DNA of 15,267 bases from DATHGT01 sp035317605 (lineage in GTDB: Bacteria > Methylomirabilota > Methylomirabilia > Rokubacteriales > CSP1-6). The stretch lies in the NCBI GenBank assembly GCA_035317605.1, contig DATHGT010000208.1:1-15267 (forward strand), given 5' to 3'. This document shows, piece after piece, positions 1-7,317 of this stretch. The notes under the pieces are model-generated. The model saw only the letters and a list, made by a program, of their open reading frames with translations. It made no database searches and had not been told where the DNA came from. The position numbers and the translations under genes were made by a program. Position 1 is the stretch's first letter; each line of letters opens with the position of its first letter.

Positions 1-173
1 AACGTGAAGACCGAACGGTGATGATCGACGTCGTGGTGCAGGTCGACGAGACGGGCGCCTGCCGCCGTGACCGTCTCCACGAGCTGGCGCAGGCGATAAC
101 GGTCGCGCCCCTCGCTCACGTTCGGAACGCACTCGAGCATCGGAGATGCCACCCCGAGCGGGGCGCGGCTCAT
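1..173 (-). CDS. Glutamate formiminotransferase (FTCD N-terminal type), N-terminal part only
   Basis: This gene is cut by the left window edge; only the first 57 codons are present, reading leftward from ATG at 173. The segment MLECVPNVSEGRD (residues 12-24) and the ending DVDHHRSVFT (48-57) are hallmarks of the formiminotransferase N-subdomain, which transfers a formimino (or formyl) group between glutamate and tetrahydrofolate in the cytoplasm. The chosen start has AGAGG at 186-182, eight bases upstream; an in-frame ATG at 140, just before LECVPNVSEG, is a reasonable alternative. It lies 76 bases after the fused diaphorase gene on the same strand and is probably the last visible gene of the C1 operon. 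Mammalian FTCD joins this domain to a cyclodeaminase; here the cyclodeaminase-like protein is a separate gene two positions upstream. The missing C-terminus prevents judging catalytic residues or whether another domain follows. Confidence 0.85.
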   Translation of the reverse strand, partial: MSRAPLGVASPMLECVPNVSEGRDRYRLRQLVETVTAAGARLVDLHHDVDHHRSVFT

Positions 174-203
174 GTTCGGAACCTCTTCGCGCGCGGGGCA
201 GCG

Positions 204-248
204 GCTTCGGCGCGCGAAGCGCCGCTCCGGCCGGCGTCGCGCCGGCCG
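204..248 (-). other. Two adjacent stem-loops after the diaphorase stop codon
   Basis: A perfect 9-bp stem (228-236 with 240-248, 3-base loop) starts two bases after the TGA at 252-250 on the minus strand. A second 6-bp stem (204-209 with 215-220, 5-base loop) follows. Neither is followed by a T-run in the direction of transcription, so a classic intrinsic terminator is not supported. They may attenuate transcription or protect the mRNA end between the diaphorase and formiminotransferase genes. In such G+C-rich DNA chance stems are common, though a perfect 9-bp stem directly at a gene end is more suggestive. Confidence 0.4.
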
Positions 249-249
249 C

Positions 250-2352
250 TCACGAACCCGGACGCGGACCGAAGTCGGCGGCGAACTCGTCGAGCGCGGC
301 CAGCAGGGCCAGCGGCGCGGCCTGACCGAGGCCGCACAGCGAGGCCAGGCGGATCACCTCCGACAGCTCGCGCGCCCGCGCCACCGTCGGAGCCGCCCCC
401 AGCTCGTCGATCATCGCCAGCAGCCGCGGCGTCCCCTCGCGGCAGGGCGTGCACTTACCGCAGGACTCGTTGGCGTTGAAGCGGAGCAGGGTCTTGACGA
501 TCTCGATCACCGGCGCGCCCTCGGGCACGCCGACGATCCCGCCCGTGCCCGGCGAGACGCGCTCGCGCGGCGTCATCGGCACGTCGAAGAGCGAGGCCGG
601 AACGATCGTTCCCGACGGCCCGCCGACCACGGCGCCGCGGAACGCCGCGCCCGAGGTGAGACCGCCGCCGATCTCTTCGAGCAGCGTGCGGAGGGTGACG
701 CCGTTGCGCACCTCGACGACACCCGGACGCTGGATCGGCCCCGAGAGTCCGAAGATCTTGGTGCCGGCCGCCTTCTCGGTCCCGAGGCGCGCGAACCAGT
801 CGCCGCCGCGTCCCACGATCGTGGGGATGGCCGACAGGGTCTCGACGTTGTTGATCACGGTGGGCTTGCCCCAGAGCCCGGACTCCACCGGGAACGGCGG
901 GCGGGTCCGCGGCTGGGCCCGTCGTCCCTCGATCGATTCGAGCAGCGCGGTCTCCTCACCGAGCACGAAGCCGCCGGCGCCGCGGCGCAGCTCGACCGCG
1001 CAGGAAAAGTCGCGGCCGAGGACGCGCTCGCCGCACAACCCCGCGGCCTCCGCCTGAGCGACCGCGCGCGCGAGGCGCTGCGCCGACAGGTTCGCCTCGC
1101 CGTGCACGTAGAGGATCGCGCGGGTGGCGCCGGCGGCGTAGGCGGCCAGCAGCACGCCCTCCAGCACCTGGTGGGGATCGCCTTCCATCAGGTGGCGGTC
1201 CTTGAAGATGCCCGGCTCGCCTTCCTCGCCGTTCATCACCACGTACTTGGGCTCGCCGACCGCGCGGGCGCAGCCCTCCCACTTCACCGCGGTGGGAAAG
1301 AACGCGCCGCCGCGGCCCTGGAGCGCGGCGTCCTTCACGGCGGCGATCACGTCGGCGGGGGGACCGTCGAGGGCGCGGGCCAGCGACCGGTACGCGCCGT
1401 GACAGAGGGCGTCGTCGAGATCGCCGGGATCGACGAGGCCGCAGCGCGCGAGCAGCACGCGCGTTTGCCGATGCCAGAACTGATGCTCGCCGGCGGGGGC
1501 GAGCCCGCGCCAGGGCTGACCGTCGCACACGACGCCCGCGCACCCGAAGTCGGCGCTCTCGGCCGCGAGGCAGTCGACGAGCCCGCGCGCCGAGTCGACG
1601 CTGACGCGCTCGAACATCGCGGTGGGCGATCCTTCGCAGCGGACGATCAGCAGCGGCGCCGCGTAGCACATCCCGTTGCAGGCACCGTCGATGACCTCGG
1701 CGTCGAGCCCGCGCGCGGCCACGGCCGAGCGGAGCGCGTCGGCCACGGCGTCGGCGCCGACCGCGCGTCCGCAGGCCCCGGATCCCACGAGCAGCTGCAG
1801 CGCCGGACGCATCCGCCGGCGGAGCGCGGCTTGCCTCACGAGTCCGGCCAACGCGGTCACGGACGAGACGGCGGGGTCGAAGCGATGCCGTTCCCGAGAC
1901 GCCGGCGCGGCACTCGGCGCGTGAGGACGGGGCGGCCCCGCAAGGAGCGTGTCCACGTCGGCCACGGTGACGCGTCCGCGATAGGCGCCGTCGACTTCGA
2001 GCAGGGGCGCCATCGAGCACTCGAAGAAACAATCGGCGGGCTCGACGGTCACGTCGGCCGAGGACGGAAATCGCCGCGCGAGCGCGTCGGCCAGCGCGTC
2101 GCCGCCGGTGAGCCGGCAGCTCACGCCCGTGCACACGCGAACGAGATGACCGCCGTGAGGAGCGAGGCGAAACTCCGGATACCCCGAGGCCACTCCGTAG
2201 ACCTCGCTCGCCGGCACCCGCAGATGCGCGGACACCTCGGCGAGCGCGTCGCCGGGCAGCCAGCCGAGCGCCTCTTGTACCGCGTGCAGCGCCGGCAGCA
2301 GCCACGTGCGCTCCCGCGGAAAGGGCGCGATTGCGTCATGGACCTCGTTCAC
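250..2352 (-). CDS. Fused FdsG-FdsB (NuoE-NuoF) NAD-linked diaphorase subunit of formate dehydrogenase
   Basis: This 700-residue protein joins two usually separate subunits that pass electrons from formate oxidation to NAD+. Residues 1-135 are a NuoE/FdsG thioredoxin-like [2Fe-2S] domain with C74-x4-C79 and C108-x3-C112. A Pro/Ala-rich linker (about 137-152) follows, then a second thioredoxin-like segment keeping only part of a cluster site (C194, C225-x3-C229). The NuoF/FdsB core has the FMN glycine-rich loop GRGGAFFPTAVKW (from 346), NGEEGEPGIFKDR (from 374) for FMN/NAD, GEETALLES (from 465), and the [4Fe-4S] site C631-x2-C634-x2-C637 with C673. The GTG start at 2352 overlaps the stop of the upstream cyclohydrolase gene (GTGA) and has AGAGGA at 2367-2362; an upstream start in the same frame would only add an Arg-rich stretch read across the neighbouring gene. 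Length equals the sum of separate FdsG and FdsB. The likely partner is the catalytic subunit at 7318-10011. A hydrogenase or complex I role is less likely given the neighbours. Confidence 0.9.
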   Translation of the reverse strand: MNEVHDAIAPFPRERTWLLPALHAVQEALGWLPGDALAEVSAHLRVPASEVYGVASGYPEFRLAPHGGHLVRVCTGVSCRLTGGDALADALARRFPSSADVTVEPADCFFECSMAPLLEVDGAYRGRVTVADVDTLLAGPPRPHAPSAAPASRERHRFDPAVSSVTALAGLVRQAALRRRMRPALQLLVGSGACGRAVGADAVADALRSAVAARGLDAEVIDGACNGMCYAAPLLIVRCEGSPTAMFERVSVDSARGLVDCLAAESADFGCAGVVCDGQPWRGLAPAGEHQFWHRQTRVLLARCGLVDPGDLDDALCHGAYRSLARALDGPPADVIAAVKDAALQGRGGAFFPTAVKWEGCARAVGEPKYVVMNGEEGEPGIFKDRHLMEGDPHQVLEGVLLAAYAAGATRAILYVHGEANLSAQRLARAVAQAEAAGLCGERVLGRDFSCAVELRRGAGGFVLGEETALLESIEGRRAQPRTRPPFPVESGLWGKPTVINNVETLSAIPTIVGRGGDWFARLGTEKAAGTKIFGLSGPIQRPGVVEVRNGVTLRTLLEEIGGGLTSGAAFRGAVVGGPSGTIVPASLFDVPMTPRERVSPGTGGIVGVPEGAPVIEIVKTLLRFNANESCGKCTPCREGTPRLLAMIDELGAAPTVARARELSEVIRLASLCGLGQAAPLALLAALDEFAADFGPRPGS

Positions 2353-2951
2353 GGAGTCGATTCCTCTCGTGCGCGCGGCAGTCGCGCGCGAAGCGCGGCG
2401 GCGGCGCGGAGCCATTCGGCCAATCGGTTCCGGCTCTCGGCGACGAAGGCGGACGCGGGCAAGCCCTCGAGATTGGCGCGTGCCGTCAACGCGGCGCCCT
2501 CCAGCGCCGCGGCCGCGAGCGCCGCGGCGACGCCGAGGTCGGCCACCGTGCTCGGACGCGCGGCGGGCAGCACGGCCGCGCACTGCTCGAGCACCCGCGC
2601 GCTGGCCGACGCCAGCTCCAGCGGCACCTGGGTCGCGCCGAGCAGCGCCTCGCCCACGGCGCCGGCGCGCGCCGCGTCGGTGCGGCGCCGCGCGTCCACC
2701 ACGCGACCGAACGCCGCCACGTCCTCGTCGATCAAGGCCAACATCCGCGCGCGCAAGGCCTGCATCTCGTCGACGATCTGACGCAGCCCCGCATCGTCAG
2801 GCGCGCGCAGCAACGCCACCCCGGCCACCATCGCGACGAGTGCCGCGGCCGTCGCTCCCGTCGACGCCGCCGCCGCCCCTCCCCCGCCCGACGGACCCGC
2901 GCTGGCAATCTGTTCGAGGAACTCCCGAAGACTCCCGGAGGCCGAGCTCAA
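2349..2951 (-). CDS. fchA: Methenyltetrahydrofolate cyclohydrolase, FchA/cyclodeaminase family
   Basis: A 200-residue protein of the formiminotransferase-cyclodeaminase C-domain family. It has the glycine-rich opening SGGGGAAAASTGATAAALVA (about 21-40), the helix DEDVAAFGRVVDA (76-88), and STVADLGVAAALAAAALEG (about 134-152), matching the all-helical FTCD_C/Fch fold of roughly 200 residues. Known members either hydrolyse 5,10-methenyl-THF to 10-formyl-THF (Fch of methylotrophs) or deaminate formimino-THF. Next to Fhs and formate dehydrogenase, the cyclohydrolase role fits best; a formiminotransferase gene in the same operon keeps the cyclodeaminase role open. The start is TTG at 2951, overlapping the TGA of the upstream reductase gene (TTGA); no Shine-Dalgarno sequence is visible, so translation likely depends on coupling. 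Its own stop overlaps the GTG of the next gene. The usual PGGGS-like motif is SGGGG here. The gene is very Ala-rich. Confidence 0.8.
   Translation of the reverse strand: MSSASGSLREFLEQIASAGPSGGGGAAAASTGATAAALVAMVAGVALLRAPDDAGLRQIVDEMQALRARMLALIDEDVAAFGRVVDARRRTDAARAGAVGEALLGATQVPLELASASARVLEQCAAVLPAARPSTVADLGVAAALAAAALEGAALTARANLEGLPASAFVAESRNRLAEWLRAAAALRARLPRAREESTP
2362..2367 (-). promoter_or_regulatory. Ribosome binding site for the fused diaphorase gene
   Basis: AGAGGA on the minus strand, nine bases before GTG 2352, supports that GTG over the long upstream extension. It lies inside the end of the upstream cyclohydrolase gene, so translation is probably both coupled and independently initiated. 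Confidence 0.6.
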
Positions 2952-3985
2952 CTGAATTTGTCGTAGCGGATATCCGCGGACTTGAGCTTGCCCTCGAGCA
3001 GCAGCATGCGCAGGGTCGCGCTGACCATGGGCGGCGGGCCCGCGGCGTAGGCGCGGACGTCGGTGAACTTGCCCTTCATGGACGCCCCCGCCACGGCGTG
3101 GACGAAGCCCTTGTCGAACGCGAACTCCGGATGGGCGGCGGTGATCGTCGCGTCCACGTCCTCGTCGGAGAGCGCGATGGTCACGTGCAGGCCCTCGGGG
3201 CACGTCGCGATCATGGCCTTCAGCTCGTCGGCGAAGAAGAGATCGCGCCCGGTCCGCACGCCGAAGAACAGATAGCCCTGGTGCGCGTCGAAGTAGCGCG
3301 CCTGGCACGCGCACGAGAGGATCGCCATCATGCCCGCGATGCCGCTGCCCCCGGCGATGCAGACGATGTGCTTGCCGAGGTCGGGCGCGAAGGTGGCGTG
3401 GCCGAGCGCACCGAACAGGTGCACGCGGACGCCGTCGACGCCGTCGCCGAACAGCCACTCGGAAAACCGCCCGCCCGGCTTCGCCTTGACCACGAGCGTG
3501 AGGCGAGTGGCCGCGCGATCGTAGTTCACCATCGAATACGCGCGGCCCCCGCTGATGCCCGGCGCGGTCATGACCATGAACTGCCCGGCCTCGAAATCCA
3601 CGGGCTGATCGAGGTCGAGGTCGAGGGTGGCCACGTCGTGGGTCAGCATCGTGCGACGGCGGATGACCGCGCCGAGGTGCGCGGGCACGCTGGCCGTCGA
3701 GGCGATGCGCGTGACCGCGGCGTTCACCTCCACCCCGCAGTCGCCGGCGGCGAGGGTCTGGCACATCAGGATCTCGCCCGGCTTCAGCCCCACGTACCCC
3801 GGCGCGTCGGGCCACGCGCTCGCGGTCTCCCCCGAGGCCAGGCGTGCCTTGCAGGTGCCGCAGGTCCCCGTGCCGCACTCGTACGGGAGCATCAGCCCAC
3901 TGCGCAGCCCCGCGTACAGGATGTTCTCGCCGACCGCGCACTCGAACGCGTGGCCTTCGCCCTTGGCGGTCAGGACGACGTTCAT
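2948..3985 (-). CDS. TmoF-like oxygenase reductase ([2Fe-2S] ferredoxin + FAD/NAD(P)H domains)
   Basis: A 345-residue iron-sulfur flavoprotein moving electrons from NAD(P)H through FAD to a [2Fe-2S] centre. The N-terminal plant-type ferredoxin domain has C37-x4-C42-x2-C45 and C75. The FAD site is RAYSMVNY (from 148) with GGRFSEW (from about 171). The nucleotide site is GGSGIAG (from 212), with GPPPM near 316. Several segments recall toluene 4-monooxygenase reductase TmoF, notably WPDAPG after the ferredoxin loop and a C-terminal IRYDKF, although the CGPPxM cysteine is Ala here. ATG 3985 overlaps the stop of the upstream gene (ATGA). No hydroxylase lies nearby, but a TmoC-like Rieske ferredoxin opens the same operon and is the obvious partner. 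It could alternatively serve another oxygenase, such as a demethylase, or the formate dehydrogenase chain. Confidence 0.87.
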   Translation of the reverse strand: MNVVLTAKGEGHAFECAVGENILYAGLRSGLMLPYECGTGTCGTCKARLASGETASAWPDAPGYVGLKPGEILMCQTLAAGDCGVEVNAAVTRIASTASVPAHLGAVIRRRTMLTHDVATLDLDLDQPVDFEAGQFMVMTAPGISGGRAYSMVNYDRAATRLTLVVKAKPGGRFSEWLFGDGVDGVRVHLFGALGHATFAPDLGKHIVCIAGGSGIAGMMAILSCACQARYFDAHQGYLFFGVRTGRDLFFADELKAMIATCPEGLHVTIALSDEDVDATITAAHPEFAFDKGFVHAVAGASMKGKFTDVRAYAAGPPPMVSATLRMLLLEGKLKSADIRYDKFS

Positions 3986-5559
3986 CGACGGCCCAGCTGC
4001 TCGACCATCTCGCGGAGGCGCTCGCCGTCGGTCTGGGGCAGCGAGCACACGTTGCCGGTGCACACGTACGCGCGCGGCTCGGTCACCTCGCGCTGCTGGC
4101 GCAGCACCGCAGCCACCGGCGGCGGCACCGCGGCCAGGTCGCTCTTCTCGGGATCGTAGCGTTCGACGATCTTGCCCGGACGGAACGCGCGCAGCCCGCC
4201 ACGCAGGAGAGCGCCGGTGCGAGCGTCCGCCGTCTTGCCGGCGACGACCACGTGCGGCACGCCGCTGACGGACAGGTCGAGGGCGTACGCATAGCCGGCG
4301 AGCGTCGCGCCGAGCGGCTGGCTGGCAGGTAGGGCGGCGAGCGTCTCCCGAGCCTGCGCGCGATAGGACGCCTCGTTGGTGAGCGCGTGCAGCCGCTCAA
4401 GCACGAGGGCGGCCAGCGCGTTCCCGCCGAGACCGTCGCCGTCCACGAAGCGCTTCTTGGCGGCGGCCCCACCCGACACCGCCGGCGCGTCGAGGAAGCC
4501 GCCGTCAGGGGCGCGGAACCGCGCGGTCGCGTGAGCGACGAGCGCGCGCGCCGACTCGAGATGGCGCGCGACGCCGGTGATCTCGAACGCGTCCAGGAAC
4601 GCCGCCGCCGGCGCGAGCTGATCGTCGAGCGACCCGTCGGGATCCACCCGGCCGTCGCGGATCGCGTGCGCCATTCCGCCATCGGGCCGTCGCAGCCTGA
4701 CCTGGAGGAATTCGAGGGCGTCGAGGGCCACCCGCAGGCGCTCCTCGCCGCCCAGCACCTTGTACGCCTCGAGATAGGCCGAGGCCAGCCGCGCGCTGCG
4801 GTCGGCGTACACGGTGTCGTCGAGGACGAGCGCGCTCCGCGCCGCGCGGGCCTGTCGCAAGCGTTCCCTGGCCTCGCGCAGCCGGCGCTCGATGGACTCG
4901 AGCGGGACCTTCGCCTCGGCGGCGAGCGACGGGGCGTCGTAGTCGACGACGAGCGCGCGGCGCTCACGGACGCCGGCCAGCCCGAAGTGTCGCACCGCGA
5001 GGTCCGCGTCGGCCGCGGGCAGCGCGGCCCGCACGTCGGCCTCGTTCCAGAGGAAGTGCCCCGCCTCCGCCCGCTCCCCGGCGCTGAAGCCCCCGCCCTT
5101 TCGCACCAGCGTGCGGTCGGCGTAGGCGAGGGTGTCCTCCGCGACGGCACGATAGCGGGCCTCGCCGGTGGCCTGGTAGCCGAGCAGGTACGCCACGATC
5201 GCCTGGGCTTGAGCCACCTCGAGGCGCTCGAAGTCGGGCGCGCGCCAGGCGCGATCGGTGGTCGCGCGGAAGAAGCCGCCGTCGAGCTGATCGCGGATCG
5301 CGCCCCTGGCCATCGCGTCGAGCGTGCGCGTGAGTACCCCGCGCAGGCGCGGATCGCCGGTCTCGGCGAGGCGGCGCGCGGTGAGCAGCAGCATCGGGGC
5401 CGGGATGGGCTTGCCGCCATGGCCGAAGCCGCCGTGGACGACGTCGAACTCGCCGAGCGCGACGTCGAGCACGCTCGTGACCAGCGCCGGAGAGAGCGGG
5501 CGCGGGCCGGCCGTCTGGGCGCCGGCGCCGACCGCCAGCGCGAGCAGCGTGGTCAGCAT
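3982..5559 (-). CDS. YyaL/SSP411 (spermatogenesis-associated protein 20)-like protein lacking the thioredoxin domain, probably exported
   Basis: About 525 residues, starting at ATG 5559 or the adjacent in-frame GTG 5562; neither has a clear ribosome binding site. The first 20 residues are short and hydrophobic and end in GAGAQTAG, consistent with a signal peptide. The rest follows the alpha/alpha-barrel part of the YyaL/DUF255 family: GGFGHGGKPIPAP (about 43-55), DGGFFRATTDRAW then PDFERLEVAQAQA (about 93-120), DDTVYADRSARLASAY (about 247-262), DGGFLDAP (about 352), VVVAGKTADARTG (about 437-449) and the terminal YVCTGNVCSLP with two cysteines. Full-length members are about 650-700 residues and begin with a thioredoxin-like domain; here the preceding gene ends only about 30 bases upstream, so that domain is truly absent. 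The biochemical function of the family is unsettled. Its stop overlaps the reductase start, so it is cotranslated within the C1 operon. Confidence 0.82.
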   Translation of the reverse strand: MLTTLLALAVGAGAQTAGPRPLSPALVTSVLDVALGEFDVVHGGFGHGGKPIPAPMLLLTARRLAETGDPRLRGVLTRTLDAMARGAIRDQLDGGFFRATTDRAWRAPDFERLEVAQAQAIVAYLLGYQATGEARYRAVAEDTLAYADRTLVRKGGGFSAGERAEAGHFLWNEADVRAALPAADADLAVRHFGLAGVRERRALVVDYDAPSLAAEAKVPLESIERRLREARERLRQARAARSALVLDDTVYADRSARLASAYLEAYKVLGGEERLRVALDALEFLQVRLRRPDGGMAHAIRDGRVDPDGSLDDQLAPAAAFLDAFEITGVARHLESARALVAHATARFRAPDGGFLDAPAVSGGAAAKKRFVDGDGLGGNALAALVLERLHALTNEASYRAQARETLAALPASQPLGATLAGYAYALDLSVSGVPHVVVAGKTADARTGALLRGGLRAFRPGKIVERYDPEKSDLAAVPPPVAAVLRQQREVTEPRAYVCTGNVCSLPQTDGERLREMVEQLGRR

Positions 5560-5591
5560 CACGGTGAGGCGAACACTCGACCCGACGCCGC

Positions 5592-7286
5592 TCAGAACAG
5601 CCCCACGACGTTGCCGTCGTCGTCGAGGTCGATCTTCCAGGTGTTCGGCTCCGACGGCAGGCCCGGCATCGTGCGCATCTCGCCGAGCAGCGGATAGAGG
5701 AAGCCCGCGCCCATGGACGCGCGGACCTCACGGATCGGCACGCGGAAGCCGCGGGGCCGTCCCTTCAGGTTCGGATCGTGAGAGATCGAGAGATGCGTCT
5801 TGGCCATGCAGATCGGCAGGTTGGCGTAGCCGAGCTCGGTGTACTTCTTGATCTGCCCCTCGGCCGCGGCCGTGTAGTCCACGCCGTCGGCGCCGTAGAT
5901 CTTCGTCGCGATGGCCTCGATCTTCTCCTTGATCGGCCGGTCCAGCTCGTAGAGGAAGCGGAACTGCTTGGGCCGCTCGGCGGCCTTGAGGACGCCGCGG
6001 GCCAGCTCCTCGGCCCCCGCCCCGCCCTTGGCCCACACGTCGCTGCGATACGCGCCTTCGGCGCCCGCGGCCAGCGAGCGCTGCTGGATCAGCTCGATCT
6101 CGCGCTCGGTGTCGGTGGGGAACACGTTGACCGCGACCACCACCGGCACCCCGAAGAGCCGCACGTTCTCGATCTGCTTCTCGAGGTTGGCGATGCCGTC
6201 CTCGATGGCCTTGAGGTCCTCGCGGAGGAGGCCGGGATCGAGCGGCCGGCCCGCCACCACGCGGAACCGCCCGCTGTGCATCTTGAGCGCGCGTACCGTG
6301 CACACCATCACCGCCGCGTCCGGCACCAGGCCGGAGTAACGGCACTTGATGTTCATGAATTTTTCCATGCCCATGTCGGCGCCGAAGCCGCTCTCGGTCA
6401 CCACGCAGTCGGCGAGCTTGAGCCCGATCAGGTCGGCCAGGATCGAGCTGTTGCCGTGGGCGATGTTGGCGAAGGGACCGGCGTGGATCATGACCGGCGT
6501 GTTCTCGGTGGTCTGCAGCAGCGTGGGCTTGATCGCGTCGCGCAGCAGCACGGCCATGGCCCCCGCGGTTTTCAGATCTTCCGCGGTCACCGCCTTGCCG
6601 TCCTGGTCGAGCCCGATCACGATCCGGCCCAGCCGCGCGCGGAAGTCCTTGATGCTGGTGGTGAGCCCCAGGATGGCCATGACTTCCGAGGCCACCGCGA
6701 TGTCGAACCCGGTCTCACGCGGGCTGCCGTTCTCCTTGCCGCCGAGGCCGATCACGATCTTGCGGAGCGCGCGGTCGCTCACGTCGACCACGCGCGGCCA
6801 CGTGATCGACAGCGGATCGATGCGCAGCTTGTTGCCGTGGGTGATCGAGTTGTCGATCATCGCGGCCAATAAGTTATGGGCAAGGGAGATCGCGTGCACG
6901 TCGCCGGTGAGGTGGAGGTTGAAATCCTCCATGGGGACGACCTGGGCATAGCCGCCGCCGGCGGCGCCGCCCTTGATGCCGAACACGGGACCGAGCGACG
7001 GCTGGCGGATGGCCGCGATGGCCCGCGCACCGATCCGGTTCAGCGCCATCGAGAGCCCGATGGTCGTGGTGGTCTTGCCCTCGCCGAGCGGGGTGGGGGT
7101 GATCGCGGTCACGTCGATGTATTTCCCGTTGGGCCGGTCGGCGAGCCGCTTCATGACCGAGAGCGCGATCTTCGCCTTGGTCTTGCCGTAGAGCTCCAGC
7201 TCGTCCTCGTCGAGGCCGAGGCCGCGGGCGATCTCGGTGATCGGCAGGAGCTTCGCGCGCTGGGCGATCTCGAGGTCGGAAAGCAT
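5592..7286 (-). CDS. fhs: Formate-tetrahydrofolate ligase (10-formyl-THF synthetase)
   Basis: A complete 564-residue enzyme of typical length that makes 10-formyl-THF from formate, ATP and THF (reversible) in the cytoplasm. The start MLSDLEIAQRAKLLPITEIA is the classic N-terminus. The ATP loop PTPLGEGKTT is at about 64-73. The family signature GIKGGAAGGGY (about 103-113) and MEDFNLHLTGDVHAI (about 119-133) are both intact, as is the C-terminal PGLPSEPN region. ATG 7286 has GGAG at 7299-7296, nine bases upstream; an in-frame TTG at 7307 would add seven residues and is less likely. It sits 31 bases after the formate dehydrogenase gene. With FchA and that enzyme it forms the route methenyl-THF to formyl-THF to formate to CO2, which can run in the reverse, assimilatory direction too. 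This is the most securely identified gene here. Confidence 0.98.
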   Translation of the reverse strand: MLSDLEIAQRAKLLPITEIARGLGLDEDELELYGKTKAKIALSVMKRLADRPNGKYIDVTAITPTPLGEGKTTTTIGLSMALNRIGARAIAAIRQPSLGPVFGIKGGAAGGGYAQVVPMEDFNLHLTGDVHAISLAHNLLAAMIDNSITHGNKLRIDPLSITWPRVVDVSDRALRKIVIGLGGKENGSPRETGFDIAVASEVMAILGLTTSIKDFRARLGRIVIGLDQDGKAVTAEDLKTAGAMAVLLRDAIKPTLLQTTENTPVMIHAGPFANIAHGNSSILADLIGLKLADCVVTESGFGADMGMEKFMNIKCRYSGLVPDAAVMVCTVRALKMHSGRFRVVAGRPLDPGLLREDLKAIEDGIANLEKQIENVRLFGVPVVVAVNVFPTDTEREIELIQQRSLAAGAEGAYRSDVWAKGGAGAEELARGVLKAAERPKQFRFLYELDRPIKEKIEAIATKIYGADGVDYTAAAEGQIKKYTELGYANLPICMAKTHLSISHDPNLKGRPRGFRVPIREVRASMGAGFLYPLLGEMRTMPGLPSEPNTWKIDLDDDGNVVGLF

Positions 7287-7317
7287 TCGGGGATTCTCCG
7301 TGGTCAAGCGAGAGCGA

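Noticed and set aside
250..2583. Start of the diaphorase at position 2583 (777 residues)
   Set aside because: The extra 77 residues are an Arg-rich read-through of the upstream gene; GTG 2352 has a ribosome binding site and a stop/start overlap.
172..2781. Long open frame on the plus strand opposite the diaphorase and cyclohydrolase genes
   Set aside because: It has no recognisable domain, is rich in Arg, Gly and Ala, and mirrors the codon structure of the minus-strand genes, whose motifs are unmistakable. Long antisense frames are expected in G+C-rich DNA.
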